Shown piece by piece: positions 17,779-24,666 of a stretch of 64,000 nucleotides of DNA. Source of the stretch: JAXDJH01 sp034663635 (GTDB lineage: Bacteria > Actinomycetota > CADDZG01 > WHSQ01); the NCBI GenBank assembly GCA_034663635.1, contig JAXDJH010000016.1, forward strand, positions 1 to 64,000, written 5' to 3'. The stretch's first letter is position 1. Each line of letters begins with the position of its first letter. The translations under genes and the position numbers were made by a program. The notes below the pieces were generated by a model that made no database searches, was not told where the DNA came from, and saw nothing but the letters and a program-made list of their open reading frames with translations.

Positions 17779-18072
17779 TTAGCTGGGCGAGCTCTCGAGG
17801 ACACGGGTGTCTCCCTCGGTCGAGCCCTCTCGGACGTCGACGGACGGCTGGGTGGGGTAGGCCACGGGCTCCGGCGACCCGCCTCGGCCGAGCAGCCCGT
17901 CCAGGCGGCCGCTCTTGACGATGTAGGCGGTGGCGCCGATCAGGCCGACTATGAGGAACTTGGGGCCCAGCTGGGCGATCTTCGACCGCTTAGGCTTGCG
18001 GCTCTCCCTGACCCTGTCGACTACTTCCTTGACTGCCAGGGCCGCGCCGGCCTTCTTCACTATCGGATGCAT
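17779..18072 (-). CDS. Small single-pass membrane protein, unknown
   Basis: This is a 97-residue protein with a strong gggaggg site ahead of its ATG. It has a basic N-terminal half (RVRESRKPKRSK), one hydrophobic helix (FLIVGLIGATAYIV, about 39-52) and a Pro/Ser-rich acidic tail. It lies 46 bases upstream of the sigma factor start on the same strand, so the two may be co-transcribed. Because that sigma also carries a membrane segment, an interaction is possible, but nothing in the sequence proves it. I do not recognise the family. Confidence 0.6.
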   Translation of the reverse strand: MHPIVKKAGAALAVKEVVDRVRESRKPKRSKIAQLGPKFLIVGLIGATAYIVKSGRLDGLLGRGGSPEPVAYPTQPSVDVREGSTEGDTRVLESSPS

Positions 18073-18212
18073 TTGGTCCCTCCCTCAACGGACGTGTGGT
18101 CTAAGCGATATCTACCCCGCTGGATGCTGGAGCAATCCAGGCTGAACGGGCGTTCAGAGGCGCCTATCGAGCGTGCAGCGGCAGATCCCTCACGCTGCGT
18201 GATGATTACAGG

Positions 18213-18674
18213 GTGATCACCTTTCGCGAATACGAGACCAAAACTGGGGGGCGCCTCGATGCGGTCGATGTGACACCCGAAGTGGAACAGCTCGTCGCAG
18301 CTTGTGGCGTCAGCGAGGGAAGCGTGCTGGTGTTCTCTCCCCACACGACGTGCTGCGTGCTCCTGGCCGCGCCGGGCCACGACACCATCATGGCTCTCGA
18401 CGAGGCGATGGAGAAGATCGCTCCAAGCCACGAGTATTACGCGCACGACGACCTCGACATCCGAACCGAGAATCTCGTCGAAGACGAGCCCGCCAACGCA
18501 CCCGCTCACGTCTTCCACATAGTTGCAGGACGGGCTTCCGAGTCGATCCCCGTGTCGGATGGGCGCGTGATTCTCGGCGTGGGTCAGCGAGTCCTCTTCG
18601 TCGAGCTGGACTCATCACGGGTACGCCGGTACTGCATCCAGGTGATCGGCGCGGACGGGACGGCGGACGCGTGA
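18213..18674 (+). CDS. YjbQ-family protein (UPF0047)
   Basis: This is a 153-residue protein of the YjbQ/UPF0047 family. The hallmark motifs are present: VFSPHTTCCVLL, a DDLDIRTENL stretch, NAPAHVFHIVAGRASESIPV and a final LGVGQRVLFVELD strand followed by RRYCIQVIG. Conserved His and Asn residues in HTT and NA.AH form the family's metal-like site. The E. coli member has weak thiamin phosphate synthase activity, but the physiological role is unsettled. The start is GTG 18213. Its stop overlaps the GTG of the polyprenyl synthase gene (gtga), so translation is probably coupled. Confidence 0.88.
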   Translation: MITFREYETKTGGRLDAVDVTPEVEQLVAACGVSEGSVLVFSPHTTCCVLLAAPGHDTIMALDEAMEKIAPSHEYYAHDDLDIRTENLVEDEPANAPAHVFHIVAGRASESIPVSDGRVILGVGQRVLFVELDSSRVRRYCIQVIGADGTADA

Positions 18675-19609
18675 TCGGGCCCACGTGGCTCGTCGAGGAC
18701 ATGGTTCGGATCGAGCGATTACTGCTCGACACGGCGGGAAGCTCCAACGATCCGCTCGTTGGTGAAGCCTCGACTCACCTGATCAAAGCGGGAGGCAAGC
18801 GCTTGCGCCCTGCCCTGGTGCTGATCTCGTCGCGCGTCGGTACGCCCGGTACACGCGAGACCGATCTGGCAGCGGCTGCGATCGAGCTCGTCCACCTCGC
18901 CACGCTGTATCACGACGATGTCATCGACCAAACCGAAACGCGCAGGGGAGCTCCGACCGTTCATTCGAAGTGGGGCACAGAGGTGGCGGTGCTCGCGGGC
19001 GACTACCTCTTCGCGAAGGGATGCGGCCTTGGCGCGGAGGCCGGAACGCAGGTCTCGCGAATCCTGGCCGGAGCCATCGCCGAAGTATGCGAGGGCCAGA
19101 TCGCGGAAACCACGACGCTCGGAGACCCACACCGTTCTACGGACGCCTATCTCTCGACGATCTCGCGCAAGACCGGAGCGTTGTTCCGGGCGGCGTGTGA
19201 ATTGGGGGCCGTGACGTCGGGTGCGTCCCCCGAGCAGATATCAGCCCTATCCGGCTACGGCACCCACCTCGGCCTTGCGTTCCAGATCGTCGACGACCTT
19301 CTCGATCTCGTGGGTGACCCGGCCGTGACGGGCAAGGCCCTGGGGACGGACATCCGTGAAGGCGTCTTCACGCTCCCGGTGCTCGAGGCCTGCCGCAGGG
19401 TCCCGGAGCTGGCAAAGCTGCTCACCGCGGCCGACCGGGACATCGACGACCTCCTGAGGACGATCCAGACCAGCGGAGCGGTGGAGGAGGCCCAGGAGGC
19501 CGCCAAAGGCCACGCCGACGCCGCAGTGGCCTCCCTGAACGGCTCCTCGGCGGGCGAGTGGCTAGAGGCCCTAAAGACCATCCCCGCCGGAGTCCTAGCC
19601 CAGATCTGA
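18671..19609 (+). CDS. Polyprenyl diphosphate synthase (trans-isoprenyl type)
   Basis: The protein has 312 residues from GTG 18671, the start that overlaps the yjbQ stop; an open frame further upstream is only the shadow of yjbQ. It has GGKRLRP, the first Asp-rich motif in LYHDDVID, and the second, DDLLD, in the LGLAFQIVDDLLDLVGD helix, plus KTGALFRAAC. These bind Mg and the allylic/IPP diphosphates for chain elongation. The length and motifs fit hepta- to nonaprenyl synthases that supply the menaquinone side chain, as in other actinobacteria. Chain length cannot be read reliably here. Confidence 0.93.
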   Translation: MIGPTWLVEDMVRIERLLLDTAGSSNDPLVGEASTHLIKAGGKRLRPALVLISSRVGTPGTRETDLAAAAIELVHLATLYHDDVIDQTETRRGAPTVHSKWGTEVAVLAGDYLFAKGCGLGAEAGTQVSRILAGAIAEVCEGQIAETTTLGDPHRSTDAYLSTISRKTGALFRAACELGAVTSGASPEQISALSGYGTHLGLAFQIVDDLLDLVGDPAVTGKALGTDIREGVFTLPVLEACRRVPELAKLLTAADRDIDDLLRTIQTSGAVEEAQEAAKGHADAAVASLNGSSAGEWLEALKTIPAGVLAQI

Positions 19610-19753
19610 CCCCCCCACGGCGTTCTGAGCGCGTCAGGTGGCACATAGCGCCACCAAATGACCCGAGAAAACGCTCCGCAGTCGAATGTTTCGCCTCTGG
19701 CTAGCGGTGGTATAACAGTTGCAAGCACTTTCAGCCACCAGAAGGAGACAGAC

Positions 19754-20419
19754 ATGGCGAGGACCAACCAGGTCGAGAACATCCGGGAACGAGCAGTTGA
19801 GCTCGGCGTCTACCTGCCCCTCGGCGCTTACGCCAAGGTGCGCGAAGAGATGTCCGACCTCAGCGCCCCCAGGGTCCGCAAGGTGTTCGAGGATCTGATC
19901 CAGCGTGGCGAGAGCCGCGTCGACACCGTCGAGCGGATCATCCGCCGCCGCGGCAAGGGCACCGAGCGCAAGGCCAAGGACGCCGCTCGCAGTGCCGTCT
20001 CGCGCGCGAAGAGCACCGCCAAGAAGACCACCAAACGCGCCGAGGCAGCCGCCGACGCGATCGCTCCGAAGCTCCCGCGCGTCGCGGCCCCCAAGAAGGC
20101 CAGTGAGCTTCCGATCAAGGGCTACGCGGGTCTGACGGCGAATGAGATCACCTCCGAGCTCAAGGGGCTAACCCAGACCGAGCTCGCGAAGGTCTACAAG
20201 TTCGAGAAGGCGCACGACGATCGTCAGACGATCCTCGACGCGATCGAGTCGAAGTTGACCGCCCTTCCGATCCCGACCTACGACGCACTCACCGTCGACG
20301 AGATCATCGGTCGACTCGACAAGCTCGACGGGTCGGAGCTGAAGACGCTGCGTCGCTACGAGGCTGAGACCAAGGACCGCACCACGGTCATCGAGAAGAT
20401 CGACTCGCTCCTCAGCTAA
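19754..20419 (+). CDS. Helical repeat protein with histone-like basic linker
   Basis: The protein has 221 residues from ATG 19754, which follows agaaggagacag; the open frame extends upstream, but this start has the ribosome site. Residues 1-70 form an amphipathic helical domain. Residues 75-105 are a Lys/Ala-rich linker like histone H1 tails (AKSTAKKTTKRAEAAADA). Then come two 48-residue repeats beginning LPIKGYAGLTANEI and LPIPTYDALTVDEI, each with a terminal (K/T)LxxxEx2..R helix. Such repeats are common in small actinobacterial proteins of unknown role. A TATAAC -10-like hexamer sits near 19710. DNA or polymer-granule association is inference from composition. Confidence 0.7.
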   Translation: MARTNQVENIRERAVELGVYLPLGAYAKVREEMSDLSAPRVRKVFEDLIQRGESRVDTVERIIRRRGKGTERKAKDAARSAVSRAKSTAKKTTKRAEAAADAIAPKLPRVAAPKKASELPIKGYAGLTANEITSELKGLTQTELAKVYKFEKAHDDRQTILDAIESKLTALPIPTYDALTVDEIIGRLDKLDGSELKTLRRYEAETKDRTTVIEKIDSLLS

Positions 20420-20432
20420 AGAAACTAAGCAG

Positions 20433-21074
20433 TTAGCGAACGACTTTGGGTCTGGTCGCCGAAGGGCGGCCGGACCCTAGTCTTTTCACGAACATGTCCA
20501 CGAGATGTTCGACGTAGATGTGTTCGTCCGCCGGCAGCAAGTGCTTGCCGCCGAGGATCTCCTGTTCCACGAAGAACGCGAGCAATGCGTTGAAGAACAG
20601 TCGGGCCGCCACCGAGGGATCGACCTGATCCTTCGCTCGCTCGTTCATCCTGTCGGCGAAGATGTGCGCAAGCTCCTGGATCGATTCGTTGACGGCGTCG
20701 GCGAAGAACGCCTCTTTCTCCTCCGGGAAGACCTGAACCTCCTGAAGGAGCAGCCGTGCGAGCTCGGTGTTCTGCTTGAGCACGTCGAAGAAGCCCCGCG
20801 CCAGCACGATCAGCAAAGCTCGAAGGTCGAGTTGATCGGCGAGGTCGGGCAGCGTGCGAAGGAGCGGCAGGAACGAGTACTCATCGATGATCGCCCTGAA
20901 GAGGTCCCGCTTCGATTCGAAGTAGTGATAGATGAGGCCCTCGGTGATATCCGCTTCCCGGGCGATGTCCCTCATCGAGGTCCCATGGAAACCTCGGGTC
21001 GCGAACAGATGAAGGCTTGTCTTGAGGATCTCTTCTCGGCGGTCCCGACGACTCTGTTGGCCTACCTCACGCAA
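20433..21074 (-). CDS. TetR-family transcriptional regulator
   Basis: This is a 213-residue regulator. The TTG start has aggag 5 bases upstream. The N-terminal helix-turn-helix is typical: REEILKTSLHLFATRGFHGTSMRDIAREADITEGLIYHYFESKRDLF, about residues 12-58. The C-terminal ligand domain is helical and resembles the fatty-acid/acyl-CoA-responsive kinds, but the ligand cannot be assigned. It is convergent with the helical repeat gene (13-base gap) and lies 8 bases downstream of the HPF-like gene on the same strand, so the two may share a transcript. Confidence 0.92.
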   Translation of the reverse strand: MREVGQQSRRDRREEILKTSLHLFATRGFHGTSMRDIAREADITEGLIYHYFESKRDLFRAIIDEYSFLPLLRTLPDLADQLDLRALLIVLARGFFDVLKQNTELARLLLQEVQVFPEEKEAFFADAVNESIQELAHIFADRMNERAKDQVDPSVAARLFFNALLAFFVEQEILGGKHLLPADEHIYVEHLVDMFVKRLGSGRPSATRPKVVR

Positions 21075-21082
21075 CGAGACTC

Positions 21083-21397
21083 CTAACGCTGTTTCGTGAA
21101 CGAGCTGTGCCCGCCCTTCGACCGGTCTTTGATCTGGCGCAGCAGTTCCTCACGTGCTTCCCTGACTGCTTGACCTAGGTCGGGGTTGTCCGCCTTCGCG
21201 ATCAGATGGTTCCGTCCATACTCGAGCTCGATCACCACGTGGTTCTTGTTGACCGGGTTCCCGTTCGTGACTCGCACCTCGGCGGAGACCTCGTTCCAGT
21301 CCTGAAGCCGTCTATCGATCTTTTCGAGATCTCGCTCTATCTCGTCGATCTTCGACTGGTTGAGCTCGACGCCCGGCGAAGACACGCGGATGTGCAT
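21083..21397 (-). CDS. Short ribosome hibernation/HPF-RaiA-like protein
   Basis: The protein has 104 residues from ATG 21397, which has a clear aaggaggt site; an open frame starting earlier lacks one. It reads as one sigma-54-modulation/YfiA domain: MHIRVSSPGVELN, a long charged helix, HVVIELEYGRNHLIAKADNPDLGQAVREAREELLRQI. This family binds the 30S subunit in stationary phase or stress. It is the short type, without the C-terminal dimerisation domain of long HPF. It is weakly conserved, so the assignment rests on fold pattern and length. Confidence 0.65.
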   Translation of the reverse strand: MHIRVSSPGVELNQSKIDEIERDLEKIDRRLQDWNEVSAEVRVTNGNPVNKNHVVIELEYGRNHLIAKADNPDLGQAVREAREELLRQIKDRSKGGHSSFTKQR

Positions 21398-21445
21398 CTG
21401 ACCTCCTTGTCGTAAGCCTCGAGTCGGTCCTACCCACACTACGTC

Positions 21446-22567
21446 TCAAGCGAGCCAATCGAGCAAGGGCTTCGGCGGTATATCCGCGGAGTATTCGGCC
21501 TCGACATGGCTGCGGCCGGCGGCCCCCATGCGCTCGGCCAGACCCGGATCCTTGAGGAGACGCACGATCCGGTCACACAACTGGTCCGGGTCGCGAGCGT
21601 CGACGACGAACCCTGTGTCGCCGTCGAGAACCGCTTCGGGAGTCCCACCAGAGCGACCGGTCACGCTCGGAGTTCCCGTTGCAGCGGCTTCCAACAGCAC
21701 GACGCCCAAGCCCTCGATCTCGAGCCCGGCCCACCTATCCACCACCGGCAAAGCAAACACGTCTGCGAGCCGGTAGTACGCGGGCGCATGTTCGTCCGGC
21801 ACTCGCCCGGCGAAGAGGACCCGCGCTTTGGCTCGTGCCGCTTGATGGCGGAGTTTGCCCAGCTCCGGCCCCGTCCCCGCGATGACCAGGACCGTGTGCG
21901 GCACTCTGCGAGAGATCTCAGGCATGGCTTCGATCAGCCTGTGCACGCCTTTTCTCCGCACTAGGCGCCCGAAGCACAGCACTACGCGATCCGCGGCCGA
22001 GAGTCCCAAGGCGTCGCGCACCGCGCTCGTGTTTACGTCGGGATGGAAGCGGCTGAGGTCGACCCTCGCCCGGAGATTCTCGATATGCGGCCGGCCTTGT
22101 TTGCGTGCGATCAGCTCGTGGACCATCCGGTTCGTGTAGTCGCTGACAGGCATCAGCAGGTCGGCGCCGGCGAGAGCCTCCGCCAGCCGCCCCTTCAGAA
22201 GCGGGACGGCGGCAGGCACCTTGAGCTCGGCCCCATGAACGATCGCAGCGTAGCGAAGGCCCGCGGCCGAAAGGCGGGGGCCGAGCAGTCCCAACGGCCA
22301 TGGTGTCCCGAACAGGACCTTGTCGGTCGAGAGTGAGGCGCAGGTTCGCTCGATGGCGCGGACGACTCGCTTACTGGGAATGAGCATCGAGCCCGGCCCC
22401 CCGAACACCGGATAGCCGAGATCCGTGGGCAGAGGCTGTCCGTCGCGCTTCGGTGGAGCGAGAACAGCGACTCGAGGTGCGACCGCGTCGCACAGCTCCG
22501 CCAGATAGCTCTCGATGCCCCCTCGTCCGGGGAGGAAGGACGAGGTCACCATCAGGGCGTCGGTCAT
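21446..22567 (-). CDS. Glycosyltransferase family 4 (PimB-like)
   Basis: This 373-residue GT-B fold transferase has the N-terminal acceptor half FLPGRGGIESYLAELC and the donor half starting VVLCFGRLVRRKGVHRLIEA. The GT4 E-x7-E motif lies in EIEGLGVVLLEAAATGTPSVTGRSGGTPEAV. These use a nucleotide- or GDP-sugar and retain anomeric configuration. The closest pattern is the actinobacterial PimB/mannosyltransferase type, cytoplasmic face. It lies 10 bases downstream of an O-antigen-ligase-like gene on the same strand, so a role in cell-envelope glycan synthesis is likely. Confidence 0.88.
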   Translation of the reverse strand: MTDALMVTSSFLPGRGGIESYLAELCDAVAPRVAVLAPPKRDGQPLPTDLGYPVFGGPGSMLIPSKRVVRAIERTCASLSTDKVLFGTPWPLGLLGPRLSAAGLRYAAIVHGAELKVPAAVPLLKGRLAEALAGADLLMPVSDYTNRMVHELIARKQGRPHIENLRARVDLSRFHPDVNTSAVRDALGLSAADRVVLCFGRLVRRKGVHRLIEAMPEISRRVPHTVLVIAGTGPELGKLRHQAARAKARVLFAGRVPDEHAPAYYRLADVFALPVVDRWAGLEIEGLGVVLLEAAATGTPSVTGRSGGTPEAVLDGDTGFVVDARDPDQLCDRIVRLLKDPGLAERMGAAGRSHVEAEYSADIPPKPLLDWLA

Positions 22568-22577
22568 TGGCGGGAAA

Positions 22578-23861
22578 CTATCCGCCGCTCGGCGACTCCA
22601 GCGGTTCGATGGCCGCCGCCCGGTCGGGGCTCAAGGCCAGGATGGCTCCGGCCCAGAGCGCGGTCAGAGCGATCCCCTGCGGGTGGTCGTAGGGGAAATG
22701 GTCGAGCATCAAGAACGGCAGGTGGGCGATGAACAGAGCCAGCACCGCATGCCAGCCTCTCGCCGCCCGGCCCATCAGTAAGCACAGGAGGAACGCCACC
22801 AGAAGAGCCGCGAGGACGCCCGCCTCCACGCCAATGAGCACCACGATGTTGTGAACCGGGTGATCGGAGAGGAAAGGAATCTCCAGCTCTTCGGTCGCCG
22901 CGACTCCGTAGAGGCCGGGTCCAACTCCGACAACAGGATGTCGTTTCAGGAGCTCCACTGCCTGATTCGTCAACTCAACCCGACCGCCGGTGGAGTAATC
23001 GAGGGGCTGACTCGCGCGCCCTCGCCAATCGTCGAGGTGTGAAAGCCCCGAGATTCCCAGGAACAGAACCATCGCTAAGACGGGAAGTGCGAGCGATCTC
23101 CGATAGAAGATCCCGACTGCGAGAGTGGCCAGACAGGCGATAGCTGCGATCGCGCCGGCCCGGGAGAAGGTCAACCCGACCGGCAAGAGGCTGATGCCTG
23201 CAAGTACGGCGGCGGCCGGTGATCTCGTCGAGACGTGTACTGCGCACCACACGATCGCGGCGATGAGCCCGAACGCTGCGAGGTAGTACGGATGATGGAA
23301 CGTTCCCGATGCGGCGCGCGATCCATTGATCAGCGTCAGTTCGGGTCGTTCCCCGAGCCCCAAGAGGCTCAGCGTGTCCCCGTGCACGATCTGAGCGATC
23401 GCCAGGGCCGCTTCGAACACACAAACGATTGCGAGAGCGCGCAAGAAGATCCGCCGGCCCGAAAATGTGGCTGCTCTGCACACGCTGAAGACCAACACGA
23501 ACGCGAGGCCCCATCGAATCGTTCGTTCTACTCCTGCGACGGACGGGTGAGCCAAGGTCGCGAGAGCAAGCAGGACTAGTGATCCGACCATCGCCCACAC
23601 GGCTTTTCCACCCGAACGCACACGCGCGAGGACTTCCCGTCGCTGAACGAACGCCAGGACGATGAGAGGGATGTCGAACGCATATATCGAGAAACCGGAC
23701 GTGTACTTGGTGATCAGAGTGGACTGGTCGAATTCGATGCGAAGAAGTTGAAGGTCCTCGGCGGCGAGGACGATCACAAGAAGGAGTAGTGCAGCCCACC
23801 AAGGCACGCGCCCGATGTCGTTCGAGCGGCTGTCATCCGGTTCCGTCCGACCTTCGATCAA
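22578..23861 (-). CDS. O-antigen ligase/polymerase-like membrane protein
   Basis: This is a 427-residue polytopic protein with about 11-12 hydrophobic helices. In its second half is the periplasmic loop typical of the Wzy_C/O-antigen ligase family: NQAVELLKRHPVVGVGPGLYG followed by HPVHNIVVLIGVEAGV. Family members transfer or polymerise lipid-linked glycans outside the membrane. In an actinobacterium there is no LPS, so the product would be another surface polysaccharide. It probably forms an operon with the glycosyltransferase that follows by 10 bases. Confidence 0.82.
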   Translation of the reverse strand: MIEGRTEPDDSRSNDIGRVPWWAALLLLVIVLAAEDLQLLRIEFDQSTLITKYTSGFSIYAFDIPLIVLAFVQRREVLARVRSGGKAVWAMVGSLVLLALATLAHPSVAGVERTIRWGLAFVLVFSVCRAATFSGRRIFLRALAIVCVFEAALAIAQIVHGDTLSLLGLGERPELTLINGSRAASGTFHHPYYLAAFGLIAAIVWCAVHVSTRSPAAAVLAGISLLPVGLTFSRAGAIAAIACLATLAVGIFYRRSLALPVLAMVLFLGISGLSHLDDWRGRASQPLDYSTGGRVELTNQAVELLKRHPVVGVGPGLYGVAATEELEIPFLSDHPVHNIVVLIGVEAGVLAALLVAFLLCLLMGRAARGWHAVLALFIAHLPFLMLDHFPYDHPQGIALTALWAGAILALSPDRAAAIEPLESPSGG

Positions 23862-23914
23862 GGCCGGAGAAGACTAGGCGAAACGCACGTTTTACTCCCT
23901 GCCGCGAAGCGGAC

Positions 23915-24604
23915 TTACGGAACGAGACTCCAGCCCGATTGTGGGAGAACGATCGCCCCAGGCGTCTGGTCGAGCAGCCCATTGCGATAGGCCTCATGCA
24001 TCGCGTCGACCAAGAGGGGATCGAACTGCCGGCCGGAGCCCTCTCGGAGCTCGCCGAGCGCGTCTTCGACTCCAAGTCCTCTGCCGAACGGTGTCTCGGT
24101 CGTCATCGCATCGAACGCATCCGCGATGAGGATCAACCGGGACTCCAGGGGGATCGCGACCTCGGAGACCCCGCTCGGGTACCCGGTCCCGTCCCAGTGC
24201 TCGTGATGATGGAGCACGATCGGGACCATCCGATCCATGCCCGGCATGCGGGAGAGGATGCTGGCTCCCATGATCGGGTGCAGCCTCATCAGATGGAGCT
24301 CTTCATCGGTCAATGGAGTTCGTTTCTGCAACAAAGCATCGGGGATCCCGATCTTGCCGACGTCGTGAACGAGTCCGACCTGACGGACGAAGTTGACGCT
24401 GTCGCGTGGCGAGCCGAGCAGGCGAGCGAGGTCGGCGGCGATCTGACCGACGCGCCATGAGTGGCCGCCCGTGTAGGTGTCGTGGTCGTTCACTGCGGCA
24501 ACTAGAGCATCGAGGGTCTCCCAGGAGAGCTCCTTGTCGTTCCGCGCCTGAAGCGTCTCAGCGAGTCGCCTTGGAAAGCCCTTCTTGACCGGCTTTACGT
24601 CCAT
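23915..24604 (-). CDS. HD-GYP domain protein, probable c-di-GMP phosphodiesterase
   Basis: This is a 229-residue protein, almost entirely the HD-GYP domain. It has HSWRVGQIAADLARL, the HD pair in GLVHDVGKIGIPD, HHHEHWDGTGYPSG carrying the GYP motif, and LILIADAFDAMTT. These residues bind two or three metals and hydrolyse cyclic di-GMP. There is no sensory domain, so its input is unknown. The ATG follows ggagggcag. A small hairpin (tagtcc / ggacta) lies in the 62-base upstream gap. It is 53 bases upstream of the O-antigen-ligase-like gene on the same strand. Confidence 0.92.
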   Translation of the reverse strand: MDVKPVKKGFPRRLAETLQARNDKELSWETLDALVAAVNDHDTYTGGHSWRVGQIAADLARLLGSPRDSVNFVRQVGLVHDVGKIGIPDALLQKRTPLTDEELHLMRLHPIMGASILSRMPGMDRMVPIVLHHHEHWDGTGYPSGVSEVAIPLESRLILIADAFDAMTTETPFGRGLGVEDALGELREGSGRQFDPLLVDAMHEAYRNGLLDQTPGAIVLPQSGWSLVP

Positions 24605-24666
24605 CTGCCCTCCGATGACTAGTCCTTCTGGACTATCGGCAGGGTGGTCTTTTTCCTTAACCGGCC

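Noticed and set aside
17740..17790. ECF-type self-promoter (GGAAC-like) before the sigma gene
   Set aside because: A GGAACC is present, but no -10 partner at the expected spacing was convincing.
18302..18670. Upstream extension of the polyprenyl synthase frame
   Set aside because: It overlaps yjbQ out of frame and is low-complexity Arg-rich; the GTG at 18671 gives the normal family length.
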